64,000 bases of DNA from Watersipora subatra. Its lineage: Eukaryota > Bryozoa > Gymnolaemata > Cheilostomatida > Watersiporidae. The notes under the pieces were generated by a model. The model was not told where the DNA came from and did not search any database. It worked only from the letters and a program-made list of their open reading frames with translations. The stretch is taken from assembly GCF_963576615.1 (NCBI RefSeq), contig NC_088717.1, positions 50,321,026 to 50,385,025 of the forward strand, given 5' to 3'. Position 1 is the stretch's first letter, and each line of letters starts with the position of its first letter. The position numbers and the translations under genes were made by a program. This document shows, piece by piece, positions 35,480-47,373 of this stretch.

Positions 35480-36074
35480 GTATGAGTCATTTTTTCTTAA
35501 TACCACCAAACCTTGACTTTCAATGGCGTAATTGCATTGCTGTACCAAAGAGCCTGTTCAGGTCATTCATAAAGCCAAAAATAAGCAGGTTCCCTGTAGC
35601 TCTACTTATTTTTATTAGCAATGTCCTTTAGTTTCCACATATAGTTCAACAATAACACTGTACTCAGCTATTCTAGTGAAATTCGCCGTGAAATTGTTTC
35701 TGAAACCCTTTATCTTGCTAACATGGAATTGTAGCATACTCCTTTCCATGGTTTACTTGCTGCAAAATGTGCTGTGACCTTGTTTTACTAGAAATGTTAT
35801 TCTTGTCTGAAGCTACTTTATATAGGAAGAGTTTCTGATATGGATTGCTGACAATGATGTAGACTGGCATGGAGCAGGTGCTTGGTCATAACATTGGTTG
35901 TTTTTAACCCTTCATGGTAGCAGGAATGGCAAGTTGTGGTATCATATTAAATATATTTTGTTGACTCTTGTCTTGCCAGCAGTATGAGCAAGTGGGGAGT
36001 GAAGTAATTTATTTATTGAAAATCTCTCGCATGTCAAAACAAGATTACTATATAGAAAGTACATATACTTGCAG
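35480..36074 (+). other. Intron between exons A and B of gene Y
   Basis: The 595-nt intron is the duplicate of 8,750-9,343. No additional feature was seen. Confidence 0.6.
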
Positions 36075-36196
36075 GTTAGTTGAACAGGATGGCTCTGATG
36101 CTGTAGTGAGACAAGCTAGTACAGGTGACTCTGATGTAAAATATGTGATGTTGCCAACAACAACAGCGAAAGCTGTAACTGTCCTACACACATCAG
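36075..36196 (+). CDS. Gene Y, second exon B (shortened)
   Basis: At 122 nt this is 36 nt shorter than the other B exons. It encodes RLVEQDGSDAVVRQASTGD then SDVKYVMLP and the Thr-rich tail, phase 2 to 1. One 12-residue unit has been lost cleanly. No phase-1 exon C follows before gene Z, so either the gene ends by reading through the donor to TAG at 36,250-36,252 (adding GMSSVSSTVGGSYAETSN) or its 3' end was removed by the deletion near 37,450. Confidence 0.65.
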
Positions 36197-36769
36197 GTAT
36201 GTCTTCCGTTAGCAGCACTGTAGGTGGTTCATATGCTGAAACATCCAATTAGATCTACGCTAGTCGATTTCCTCTTTATTTACTTTTTGCGTTTGTCTCT
36301 TTTATCTTATACGTTTGTTCCTAGACAGAAGCCTGAATAGTAGGGAAGGGCTTTCTTTCTTTTGTACTTTTGGGGTGTCCCTTTATATTATTATAAATAT
36401 TATAATTATTATGATTAGCGTACAAACAAATGTTTAGCTAATGTTTTAATTCTCATTCTCAGGATGACAGTCACACTCATTGCTGGATAGCACTGCCACT
36501 CACAATGAGCCATCATCAAGATACACAAAAGCACAACCGTTGTCATGTAAAATTGGGAAGCGGCTATCCATTCCAGCACACAATCAAAGCAACCAATCAC
36601 TGTTCCAGACTATTACTAAACACTATAAATGCTACCACATCATAGTGATCATCCAATGAACAAGAATCGTTGCTAAGGATTCCCTCGATGTCGTGCTTCC
36701 ATAAATAGACAGTAAGACACTCGCCAAAGATACGTTCATTCTTTGTGTTTTTAACTTATTTGTTATTTA
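36197..36769. other. Interval downstream of gene Y exon B
   Basis: This is the duplicate of 9,502-10,039. It contains the dead copy of the minus-strand exon candidate (stop after VYLDDGSL, near 36,505) and the CCAAT/TATA-like block at about 36,650-36,710. Nothing else was seen. Confidence 0.45.
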
Positions 36770-37476
36770 CCTATATGTTTTTTTCATTCATAATATATAT
36801 TATCATTTGTACTGGTTTAAACACTCTGCTACGTGTCACCATATCATCACATTATAAACATGACCTATAGTACTCACTAAAGCTGATAAGCTTGCAGTGT
36901 CTTCAGCTAGCAATAGATTATTCAGATCCATAGAGATAACCAGTTCAACAAGAGCAAGGTGTATGCACAGTGTAGAACAGCAGTGTAATTGTGTGACAGT
37001 TTGATTTGGTGTAAATACAACTGACGGTTGACTATTACTAGATGGGGAATGGAAGATAAAGTGCCGAATACAAACATATATCATACATTTTGGTGAAGTG
37101 TCAACAACAATCATCTCCCTTGATTTGTCTTAAAATGATGCTTGCAAAATTGATGATGTGCTCATCAGCATTTGAGTTACAAATACTAAACAAAAGAGAA
37201 TAGGATTGGTAGGTAGGATCTGTGAAATTTAAAAGGTTGCCACATGCAACAGCTTGTGGTACATACCAGTGATAATTGCTGCACTAGTGAGTCATAGAAC
37301 TGTTAGAGTTAGTTTTGACAGCTTGCTACTACATAGAGCTCGTCTGGAAGGTTGCCAATTATTTATGTAAACATCTAGTATAATATAGCATGTTTGCTTT
37401 GTCACAACAAAGAGGGGGTCATTCTACACAGGATGAGAGGCACTACCTACAGCTCCCTACTTTGTAGAGTCCAAAG
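36770..37476. repeat. Dispersed repeat R, truncated chimeric copy
   Basis: The first part follows R copy 1. From about 37,300 it follows R copy 2 (AACAAAGAGGGGGTCATT), and it stops at GAGAGGCACTACCTACAG. A CTCCCTACTTTGTAGAG fragment then joins the interior of the MITE-like element. This is the deletion breakpoint of duplication copy 2. Confidence 0.6.
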
Positions 37477-38043
37477 TATATCAAAGTTATATGTAAACAG
37501 AAAGTTAACAAACAATTATGCAATAAAATAAAATCAATCACAAAACCTCAGCAGCTATTTGGTTTGGCTTTGCAGAAATAGGCCATCATTTCTGCAAACT
37601 ACCATGCAAAATGTTTTGTAGTGTTAGCTATACAATGATGCTCTTATAAAACAGACATAGTAGGGCATACTTTTTGGAATTGTTGTTTTCTTGATGAAAA
37701 AATTGATCCATAGTTCGTTTTTGGCCTTTCTGAGAAATTTTGCTTTTAAAATTGCTTGTAGTACTTCTTTCAAAAAAGTTGTGGCTCAATTTGGAATGCC
37801 TATTGGGACGACCCTCATTTGTTTACGAGATAAACAAATTCAGGCCAAGGTTATCAAAACTTTATCATTATAACGAGCCCTACTAGGCCGTTTTTGCTCA
37901 TTTCCTCCCAAAGTAAGTTTTAAGTGAAATGAAATGTAACTCACTCAATTCTTGATGCATTTTAAATCTTTTTATTTTTATTTTTTTTGCCAAATTTTGG
38001 GTGGTGCATTTGCACCATATGCACCACAGTAGATCCGCCCCAG
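37477..38043. mobile_element. MITE-like element, left end missing
   Basis: It matches 16,353-16,927 and ends with GTAGATCCGCCCCAG followed by AGCTT, as in copy 1. The left terminus was lost at the deletion junction. Confidence 0.55.
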
Positions 38044-39605
38044 AGCTTCTAGTGGCTCTAGCTAGCAATAGAGTATTCAGATCCATAGAGATAACCAGTC
38101 TAATAAGAGCAAAGTGTATGTACAGTGTAGAACAGCAGTGTAACTATTAACTAGTAACTATTAATTAGTAACTATTTGACTATTACTAGATGGTGAATAC
38201 AAGATACAAGTTACTGACAAGTTACTGACAAGTGACTATAAATAAATGTTTAAAAGATAAGGTGTTGAATGCAAATGTACAGCATACATTTTGATGATCA
38301 TGTCAACAACAATCGTCTCCCTTGATTTGTCTTGAAAGGATGCAGGCAAAATTGATGATGTGCTCATCTGCATTTGAGTTACAAATACTAAACAAGAGAA
38401 AATAGGACTGATAGGTAGGATCTGTGAAATCTAAAAAGTTGTCACATGCAACAGTTTGTGGTACATACCAGTGATAATTGCTACACAAGTGAGTTGTAGA
38501 ACTTTTAAAGTTAGTTTTGACAGCTTGCTACTACATAGAGCTCATCTGGAAGGTTGCCAATTATTTATGTAAACATCTAGTATAATATAGCATGTTTGCT
38601 TTGTCACAACAAAGAGGGGGTCATTCTACACAGGATGAGAGCCACTATAAAGAACACCCAACAGTTTCCCTTTCAAGTCTTTCCAATTAAAAATATGTTC
38701 ATCAATAGAACAAAACTAAAAATAGAAATATAGTGTGAACCTGATGATGACAGAAAAAGTTAACAAAACAGTTGACCTTATTTCAACTTGAACTTATTCG
38801 AAAAATCCCAATTCCAAAATTACAATATGTAGCTTCAACCTCTTTAAAAATTTATCTCATAGCTATTACAAAATGCTAAGTTTATGAAATGCATATCTAA
38901 GATGTCAGTTATGAAAACTTCAATTCCAATGTAATGACCTGCCAGTAAGTAGACTGCTAGCTGACATCTGGTCTTCACAGGCAAGGTTGATACTGAAGCT
39001 CTGCATACCTGCAATCACACACTCAGGCTATTGTTATTGGTTTATCATCAAGCTGTTTGCTATTGGTCTTCTGTCATCAAAAGCTCCTTATTATAGGACC
39101 AGATAATAGAACTGTATGGACACAAGTGGCAGTTGGCTTTTATGGACCTTCGAAAATTGGTTTTGTTATTATAATGGCCAGGCAAATATTTATGTCAATA
39201 TCTAATCAATTATAACACAATGCTTGCATGTCCTCAACAAAGGAGGCGTCCTACTAGGAATGCTGCAGAGGACGCTGATCATTAATGGAAAGGATTGCCA
39301 AGTCAGCATATTTAGACTATATGGTTATACTATTGTGCAATATGTATGTATGGGGGGGGTGCGTATCGCTCTTAGTATTAGAAGTTATGCTAGTTTCTAT
39401 TTTCCGAGCTGTGCTTTTGGTTGAATTCAGATGAAGCTTCATGGAACACTTACTGTTAGTTTATCTTTTATTATTAAATCGTTCAATAATTATATGTCTA
39501 GGAATTCTACAGTAATGTTGGCTTTACTTGTTACTACAGCTATTAAACTATTACCACCCAAGAGCATCGTGTAAATGTTCTGTCTTTTAGCTTTGTCATA
39601 GCAAA
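38044..39605. repeat. Dispersed repeat R, duplicate of copy 2
   Basis: It contains the R landmarks from TAGCAATAGAGTATTCAG to the end. The block TGTGTGACAGTTTGATTTGG is replaced near 38,150 by short ACTAGTAACTATTAATTAGT repeats, and a GTTACTGACAA duplication follows at about 38,210. Confidence 0.68.
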
Positions 39606-40404
39606 TAGAATTACAAGCTTTGCTGTCTTCCCAGCTTCAGTTGAAATTCTGTGTACATATTTAGAGAGCGAGAAAAGTCTGATTTTAACCCACTGAACCT
39701 CATGGTCAGAATTATCTGCTTGCATGAGTAAATTTATTATTGTGTACATGAATTCTTTATGACTAGTTTTGTAGCAAAATCGCAATGACTGGTAATCTCA
39801 GTTTAGAACCCATTTTTAGCGGCAACAAAAGTTGTCAAAAAGAGATATCTGTCAATATAAAGTATTTACCACTTGTGCCCTTTTCTATTAGCAAACAGTG
39901 AGTAATTATGGTTTGAAAACTTCAGCAACGCGTGTGAGATTTTTAATTTCAAAGAACTTACAGCAGAGGTAGATGAATTAAAAGATCAAAAGTCATATCA
40001 AGACAACATTATTGATGAAAGACATAACCGCATACCAACTGGAACATCGTGAGGCAGAAAGGTTACAAACTATTGATTACCTTAAAGAGATGACTAAAGA
40101 GATGTTACAAATGTGTCAATCAGCTTAACACAACTAAACTCAACTAATAAAATAAAATAAATAGTCTCATACCTTTATTCATGATTGCCGAGGAAAGATA
40201 ACTTCATCTAGTAATTATCCACTGTCATTACAATATTTAATAGAGTGATTTTGATTAACTACTGCTGTTCTTATTGACTTCTTATCTTGTTTTATATTTT
40301 ATATTAATTATAGACCAGTAGAGGAGCGCTTTTTCTTTTCTGACTACGCTATTTCTTTATGTAATTACGCAACTTTCTGTATTGTGTGGTTGCTTATTTA
40401 TCTA
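39606..40404 (+). pseudogene. Decayed coiled-coil exon, second duplicate
   Basis: Counterpart of 18,506-19,299. The exon remnant is at about 39,953-40,128, with the same lost acceptor (TTCAA) and the same frame break after DERHNRI. It cannot serve as the 3' end of gene Y as it stands. Confidence 0.6.
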
Positions 40405-42130
40405 TAATATAATTTATAATTTGTATTGCAGTAAACAATCCGCTACGTGTCACCCTAACATCACATTATTTATAAACCCGACCTACAGTGCTCATTAAAG
40501 CTGATTAAAGCTTGCAGTGTCTTCAGCTAGTAATAGAGTATTCATAATCATAGAGATAACCAGTCAAACAAGAGCGAGGTGTATGCACAGTGTAGAACAG
40601 CAGTTTAATTGTGTGACAGTTTGATTTGGTGTGAATACAACTGACAGTTGACTATTACTAGATGGTGAATGGAAGATAAAGTGTTGAATACAAACATATA
40701 TCATACGTTTTGGTGATCGGGTCAACAAAAATTGTCTCTTTTGATTTGTCTTAAAAGGATGCAGGCAAAATTGATGATGTGCTCATCAGCATTTGAGTTA
40801 CAAATACTAAACAAGAGAGAATAGGACTAGTAGGTAGGATCACTGAAATCTAAAAAGGTTGTCACGTGCATCAGCTTGTGGTACATACCAGTGATAATTG
40901 CTGCACATGTGAGCTGTAGAACTTTCAAAGTTAGTTTTGACAGCTTGCTACTACATAGAGCTTTTGTGGAGGTTTGCTAATAATTTATGTAAACATTTGG
41001 TCTAATATAGCATAATGTTTGCTTAGTCACAACAAAGGAATCGTCCTACCCCGGGTGTTGTAAGAAACACTTGACAGTCTTCCTTTCAATTGCTATTACC
41101 AATTAAAGATATGCCTGTCAGTAACACAAAACATGAAATGCAAATATAGTATGAACCTGATGATGACAGAAAAGTTTCAAAAATCAGTTGATTTTATTTC
41201 TGCTTGAAATTGGTTGAAAAAGTCAAATTTTTAAATTACAGTGTGCAGCTTCAACATCTTTGAAATCAATGAGGTGTGTGTATCTCTATTCTATAATTGT
41301 TACACAATGCAAAGTTACACAATGAAATGCACCTTTAAGATGCCAGTTATAAAAACTTCAACTCGAGTCGTCATTACATGCCGGCAGGTAAACAGTTAGC
41401 TGACATCTGACCTTCACAGGCAAGGTTGATACTTGATGCTTTGGGTACCTGCAATTACACACTCAGGCTATTGTTATTAGTTTTTTATCAAGCTGTTTAC
41501 TATTGGTCTTTTGTCATGAAAAGGTCTCTATTCAAATGCCAGATAACATAGGTAGCTCTTACACATATAAGATTTCATTAAAGTAAATTTCTCTATAGAC
41601 ACAAGTGGCAGCTGGCTTTTGTGAACCTTTGAAAAAATTTTTTTGTAATTTTAAAAGCAAGCCAATTGTTTACATCAATATCTAGTCAATTATAACATAA
41701 TGCTTGCATGTCCGCAACAAAGGAGTCGTCCTACTAGGAACGCTGCAGAAGATGCTGATCATTAATGGAAAGGATTGCCTGGTTCAAATATTTAGGCTAT
41801 ATGGTTATACTATGGTTATACTATTGTCTAACATGTATAGGGGGGGGGGGGTGCGTATCGTTCTTAGTATTAAAAGTGATGTGAGTTTTTATTTTCCTAG
41901 CTGTGCTTCTGGTTGAATTCAGATGCAGCTTCATAGAACCTGTTGGTTTATCTTTTATCATTAAATCGTTCAGTAATTATATGTTTGGAAATTCTACAGT
42001 AATGTTGGCTATACTTGTCACTACAGCTATTAAACTATTACCACCTACAAGCACTGCGTAAATGTTCTGTTTTATAGCTTTGTCATAGCAAATAAAATTA
42101 GAAGTTGCTGCTCTTCTGGAAGAATAGAAA
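40405..42130. repeat. Dispersed repeat R, duplicate of copy 3
   Basis: Nearly identical to 19,300-21,025. The G-run at 41,840 is longer here, as expected for homopolymer slippage. Confidence 0.7.
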
Positions 42131-44036
42131 ATTTGTGAACACTGCAACAGATGTATTTAGTACTCTACATGGCTACAACTATTTCTGTACAAGCACTACT
42201 TGTCTTTTTAATGTAAATAGTTCAATTGCTGTTGAATATTGCGTGAACATGTTAAATGAAGGCTAAAGCTGATGAGATGTCTACTAACATATGCTTTTCA
42301 TGTCTAGAAAATAGACTTGCTGTATTTACAGAAAATCTTTTGTGTTTTCAAGTTGAGCTTTCATGATAGGTAGGTGTACAGTATTTAAGATATACAATAC
42401 ACACATCATGCACTACAACATAGGCCGACTTTGAATATTATAGTAGACATCATGGTAGTTAAAAAGTTAGTAGAGTCACACTCAACCATGATTGGTCGAA
42501 TAAAAAGGTTGAGAGGCAACCAAACACGCAAATGATGGCTGATAATTAGCAATGAATCATTCTATTGTCCCATACTAAGCAATCACAAGCGCATCTGAGA
42601 ATCGTTCACTCATTTCTCTGTCAGCCAACTCAAGCACTGGAAGATAAACAAGTTTACTACAGAAGTCGTCTACCTTGTGTCTTTCCCATGCTGTTTAGAG
42701 ACCTTACGAATAGAGAACTGAGTACATTACAGCAGGTAAAGTTGGATCTGACTTTAAGGTAGGTCATTTGGATAGAGCCAAAGTTCATAGGAGCTGTAAT
42801 TTAGTTCTTATCTCCTTCTCACAACTTATTACTTGTAATTTTTACTAGTGACAGAAAACTGTACGAACGTAGAAAGTAATTTTGTTTATTTTCCTCTCCT
42901 TACAAATGTATGTAACATGTAGCCATATTGTGAGTGGTTGTTGTCTATTTTCAACTAGCTGCTATGTTATAAACAACTTCTGTACCTTGTATGTGCATCA
43001 TAGTGATCTCTTTGTATATTATTGTACAAATTATAGTGAATGGTTGTTGTCTATTTTGGTGATTACAAGCTCTTAAAAGCTTTCAGAATAGGGCGTTTTT
43101 TTGCGATCGCTGCGATTAACTGTTCGTTTTTTAGCTTTTAAAAGCTTGTAATCCCATTTCCACATGTTTTGCACCTACAACACAGCAAAGTAAGACATGG
43201 GGAATTTTTGATACCAAATAACTGTAATGTGAATTTTGTTGCAAGTCAACCTTTGTTGTAAATTCCGCTTATTGTGAGCCGTTTAAATAAAGTTTTTGTT
43301 TGTGACAACATAAAAATTCCGTATCAAGCAAAGCGTCATGTTGGCGCTGACTCTTTGATTTGAATGACGGCAATCTAATAGCTAACCTTAAAAGTGTCAT
43401 TTTTTCTTTTGCCCCTTTCGAGAGAGATTATGACATCTAGGGTTACTTCTATTGTATACACTAGTACCTTCTCAGTCTAGCATGCCGTGAGAGATGGTCA
43501 CATCTGCTGATAAATTACAGAGAATAAGTAGCTGCACAAGTATTCAGAAATATCCAAGGGCAGTTGATTAGTGCAGGTGTTTGACAGACCACCCACTGAG
43601 GTGAGCTTGAAAAAATCTTGGAACAAATTAAGCAATTTACATTTACTTCCTTGTTTGTATAGGGTAGAATCTCTATAAAGAAAACCTTCTCAAAACAGAT
43701 TATTTATGTTTTGTTTCATGTACAAAACCTGATATATAAACATATTTAAACATGCATATGCTAGACAGTATGTAACACACAATTCATAAAATTGAACACA
43801 GACCCAAATGTAGACTACATTTCAACATTTCAACCCTAAAGTCAACTTATTCTGCAATGAGTTGAATTGCTTAAAGTTAACTGGTTGTTGAGGCTCATGA
43901 AACATCGTTCATCACCTCCAAAGTCACAGTGGTTTTGGGGATGTCATGCTCATAAACTATGCCATCAAAATACTTCTGTTTACAGAAGAGTCATATGAGC
44001 TACGGCCAAATTTTATGACTAATTAAAATCAAAAAG
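42131..44036. other. Region upstream of gene Z
   Basis: This is the duplicate of 21,026-22,929, with the inverted repeat at 43,059-43,154. No supported coding exon was found. Confidence 0.4.
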
Positions 44037-44094
44037 ATGGATCCACCAGAACATATTCCAGCAACACAGTCCCTGAGCAGCTCCAAGTCTCCAA
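44037..44094 (+). CDS. Gene Z, start exon
   Basis: ATG in AAAAAGATGG opens MDPPEHIPATQSLSSSKSP, ending at CCAA|GTGAGT in phase 1. It is identical to the gene Y start exon. Here the gene continues into an intact B exon. Confidence 0.72.
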
Positions 44095-44473
44095 GTGAGT
44101 GTTACTTTTTCATTCAAATAGTTAGCTAAATCTTCCTACTTTACTGTCAAGTAGGAAGATGGTCTGATAGGAATTGTTGAATGCATATTGTGTTCTGTAA
44201 CTATCTGTCTGTTTTAGCATTCAGTGTTATTATAAATAAGTGATCAGTGTAACATAATTCACACTGGAGAAGGAAATAATGCCAATGGTATTGCATTGAA
44301 ACCATGATGTTCTCTTTAATTCCCTGCAATAAGCCTATTGTTGTTTTTCTTTCTCTTTTCTCAGAACTTTGCCCTACAACCAATCATCTGTTTCATATCT
44401 TGTCATATTTTCAAAAGTAACTGAAGCACATTCAGGGAAATCTAACCTACCATTTATATTTATGGTTCTCTAG
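44095..44473 (+). other. First intron of gene Z
   Basis: A 379-nt intron ends GGTTCTCTAG and is nearly identical to the gene Y intron. No other feature was seen. Confidence 0.65.
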
Positions 44474-44611
44474 TTAGTCAACCTTGTCAAGAGGACTCAG
44501 ATGTTGAAGGAGAGATGGATTCACCAAAACTGGAGTCTGCGAGTGACCCATATGTTGAAAAAGTGATGGTTTTACCAAAACTGGAGTCTGAGAGTAACTC
44601 AAAGTCTACAG
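44474..44611 (+). CDS. Gene Z, exon 2 with two 17-residue repeats
   Basis: The exon is 138 nt, phase 1 to 1, donor CTACAG|GTTCGT. It encodes ISQPCQEDSDVEGE, then MDSPKLESASDPYVEKV and MVLPKLESESNSKST. It is 51 nt shorter than the gene Y exon, exactly one repeat. Several amino-acid changes are packed into a short stretch compared with the near-identical introns on either side. Confidence 0.72.
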
Positions 44612-45519
44612 GTTCGTTTTCATTTATTGTTGATCATTTACTTGATTTCTAAATATATCAGGAGTTGTCTGCTCAGCTACAAAGTTCTGTAAGTTGTATA
44701 ACATACAACATATCATGCAAGTATTTATTTTAAACTTCAAACAATCTCAATGTAATTCCAATGCTTTGATAAAGCTGGTTTGGTTTAATCTGAATAACTC
44801 CCTATTTATTTATTATCTTAAAAACTTGGTAAACTTAGTGAACTGGCAGTCCAGTTATGTGTAATAAACATGTGCACAGTTATTCTAGTTGTCAAAAATG
44901 GTTGAGTGGCACAGATATTAGTGGTTAGCTGGAAAGATAATTATTCTGATTTAACTCTTGTGTGAAATAATCCTTTTTCCGTAATGCTCCTAGAGTGTCT
45001 TCAGACAGACTCACTCAGACAGATGGCTCTTACCACTATGTAGAACTGCACAATAGTAGTGATAATAGCTATCTATATTATTGAGAACAACTTTGATGCC
45101 TATGTAGTTTGAATATTATTATTTTGTCAAAGTCAAGGAGATCAGGTTAAATATATGTTAGAAATTATGTTTCAAGTATCTTTTAATACGAACTTGATTC
45201 AGTCATTGCCAATAATAATTTACATTTAGCAGTTGAAATACAAAACTTGTTACAGAGGTAAAATACAGAGGTTGTCTGTATTTTTACAAATGTCTTTTTG
45301 TTTATTAAGGGTGCAGATGTTTATACCATTATAGCATTATAGCAGTCATTATTAAAGAAATCAGAAGTTACTGAATGATTTTATTTTGTTCTTACTCGTC
45401 TTGCACTTTTTTGTACTGCTCACTTACAAATATTGTTACTTCTGACCAACTGCTCAAAACTTATCTCCTTGGTAAACTTTTCTTAACAAATGAAAAATGT
45501 TAGCCAGTTTCTATTTTAG
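44612..45519 (+). other. Second intron of gene Z
   Basis: The intron is 908 nt. Its first 130 nt match gene Y, and from about 44,745 it is unique in the window. It ends TTTCTATTTTAG. No other feature was seen. Confidence 0.6.
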
Positions 45520-46044
45520 ATCATGTTGCAAAAGAAGCTAGTACAGATGACTTAGACATTAAAGAAAAGCAAACTAGCGCAGTACCAGGTGACTCAGGTG
45601 CTGTGGCAAGACAAGCTAGCACCAGTGACTTAGATGCTGTAACAAGACACGCTAGCACAGGTGACTCAGACGATGTAGCAAAACAAGCTAGCACAAGTGA
45701 CTCAGATGCCGTAGAAAAACAAACTAGCACAAATGACTCAGCTGCTGTAGCAGAACAACCTAGCACAGATGGCTCAAGGGATGTAGTACGACAAGCTAGC
45801 ACAGGTGACTCTGATGCTGTAGCCAAACAAACTAGTATAGGTGACTCAGACGATGTAGCAAGAAAAGCTAGCAATGGTGACGCAGATATTGTAGCCAAAC
45901 AAGCTAGCACAGGTGACTCAAATGCTGTAGCAAAAGCAGATAGCACAAGTTCCTCAGATGCTGTAGCAAGACAAGTCAGCTCAGGCGGCTCTGATGTGAC
46001 AGATTCAACAATGGAGGAAGCTGAAGCTATCTCGGACACCTCAA
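45520..46044 (+). CDS. Gene Z, long exon B of 12-residue repeats, frame intact
   Basis: A 525-nt exon, phase 1 to 1, follows CTATTTTAG and ends at CCTCAA|GTATGT. It encodes about 13-14 degenerate copies of the DAVARQASTGDS unit (for example DVAKQASTSDSD, DAVEKQTSTNDS, DIVAKQASTGDS), then MEEAEAISDTS. It has no stops or frameshifts, unlike the array at 11,739. Each unit carries an R/K-Q-A-S-T core next to an acidic S-D, so it is a regular low-complexity array of RxxS/T-type sites. A linker or multisite phosphorylation region is an inference only. Confidence 0.75.
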
Positions 46045-46869
46045 GTATGTTTTCTTTTGCTTACAGCAGAGCAAATAATTGAGATGTGAAACATCTGTAA
46101 TCACAAACTAGCTTTTTTATCCCCTTATAAAAACATGAAGTCAAATAATGGTTCTTTCTGTTTGGAGTTGCTCCCTCATGATCTAGGTTTTCAGCATTAA
46201 CTCGGAAGATCATTTATAGGTTGGCTACAACTTTCCTCTACCAGTCCATCAAACATGTGGTTATGTACAATCTGGTGCTGGAACGATATCAAAAATTTGT
46301 TTCGGTACGATATGATGGCGTATTCAACCGATATATCGAAATATCGGTTAGGTTATTCGGAGTTGTCTTACTTGTGAGAAAAACTGCCATGGGAAAACAA
46401 CTATTTAACGAATCCATGTACTAGTATAATTCCTTTGAAAAATCGGGTATCGAATTGAGTAGAATATCTTTCGTTTTTTTCGTGACGTCGTTCTATCGTT
46501 GTCTACCATCTATATGGACAACTTTTACCGTTAAAAACACGAAGGTTCTGCTATTAATTATTGCAAACAATGCTTGTGTTTGCAATTTTTTTTTATTTTA
46601 GTATCAAAACAACACCGAAAAATACTATTAATCAAGAGAATGACGATCGTTTTATACAAAGATGGCGGCTTTTTCGTAGACGAGCGCATGTGCAAACAGA
46701 ACGATGACAAAAACCAATGGATCTATATCAGTGGTTCCCAACTACTTTGGAGCCATGGACCCCCTGAGCTCCTTATCTAAAAGTCATGGACCCCTTTATA
46801 AACATCATAATATATGGTGTTTATAACAATGTATTGTAAATTGGCATACATTATAAATTAGAATAATAT

Positions 46870-47315
46870 TGTGGTGGAAAACGTAACTTCCACCTCTCTT
46901 GAATAGTTATGATACTTTTCTAAAAGGGTTATGCTCTCTTTCTTTAATAATTGTTTAGCCACGCCCTGAGGGAGGCTGGCTTATTATACCTAAGTTACAT
47001 AACTTCGTGTATATAAGATAGGGTCTCGGCCCTTTTGTTCATTCAATACAGTCTTTGCGATTGAATCACACACCTTCTGCTATCTCAGCAACATAAGGAT
47101 CACCACGGCATATAGCTATCTCCAAAGACTTGGTCTATGGACTGTGCTGTTGGAAAATACTCTTGAAAACACTGTCGACCCTTGTCGTCCCCTGTCGACC
47201 CCTGTCGACCCTGTCGACTCCTGTCGACCCTGTCGAAGTTGAAGTGGTTAATGCTTGACCGGTAGAGTAAGCCGACCTAGTCGCCTCTACGTGTTGGTCA
47301 CCGAGAACTAACACA
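46870..47315 (+). repeat. 5' LTR
   Basis: It begins TGTGGTGGAAAACG and ends CTAACACA. TATATAAG at 47,010-47,017 is a promoter TATA candidate. A run of CTGTCGACCC-type units lies at about 47,172-47,236. Confidence 0.88.
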
Positions 47316-47316
47316 T

Positions 47317-47334
47317 TGGTGGCAGCGGTGGGAT
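47317..47334 (+). promoter_or_regulatory. Primer-binding site, tRNA-Leu type
   Basis: TGGTGGCAGCGGTGGGAT starts one base after the LTR. Its complement ends CCGCTGCCACCA, the 3' end of animal tRNA-Leu(AAG)-type molecules including CCA. The tRNA identity comes from general knowledge and was not searched. Confidence 0.7.
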
Positions 47335-47373
47335 CTGCCGAAAAAGGGACCCCACTCGGACAATTATGCGACC

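Larger units (their letters stand above)
26800..44744. repeat. Segmental tandem duplication, copy 2
   Basis: This is the second copy of the block that starts at position 1. It lacks the equivalent of about 10.7-16.35 kb of copy 1, which removes the 36-bp repeat exon, the truncated C exon, one A exon and the terminal coiled-coil exon. The junction near 37,440-37,477 joins R-repeat sequence to the interior of a MITE-like element. Similarity to copy 1 stops near 44,744, where copy 1 continues into a decayed B exon and copy 2 keeps a different intron that leads to an intact B exon. Confidence 0.88.

Noticed and set aside
46221..46424. 67-codon ORF at the start of the nested transposons
   Set aside because: It crosses the boundary between host intron and hAT-like element A, so it cannot be a conserved gene.
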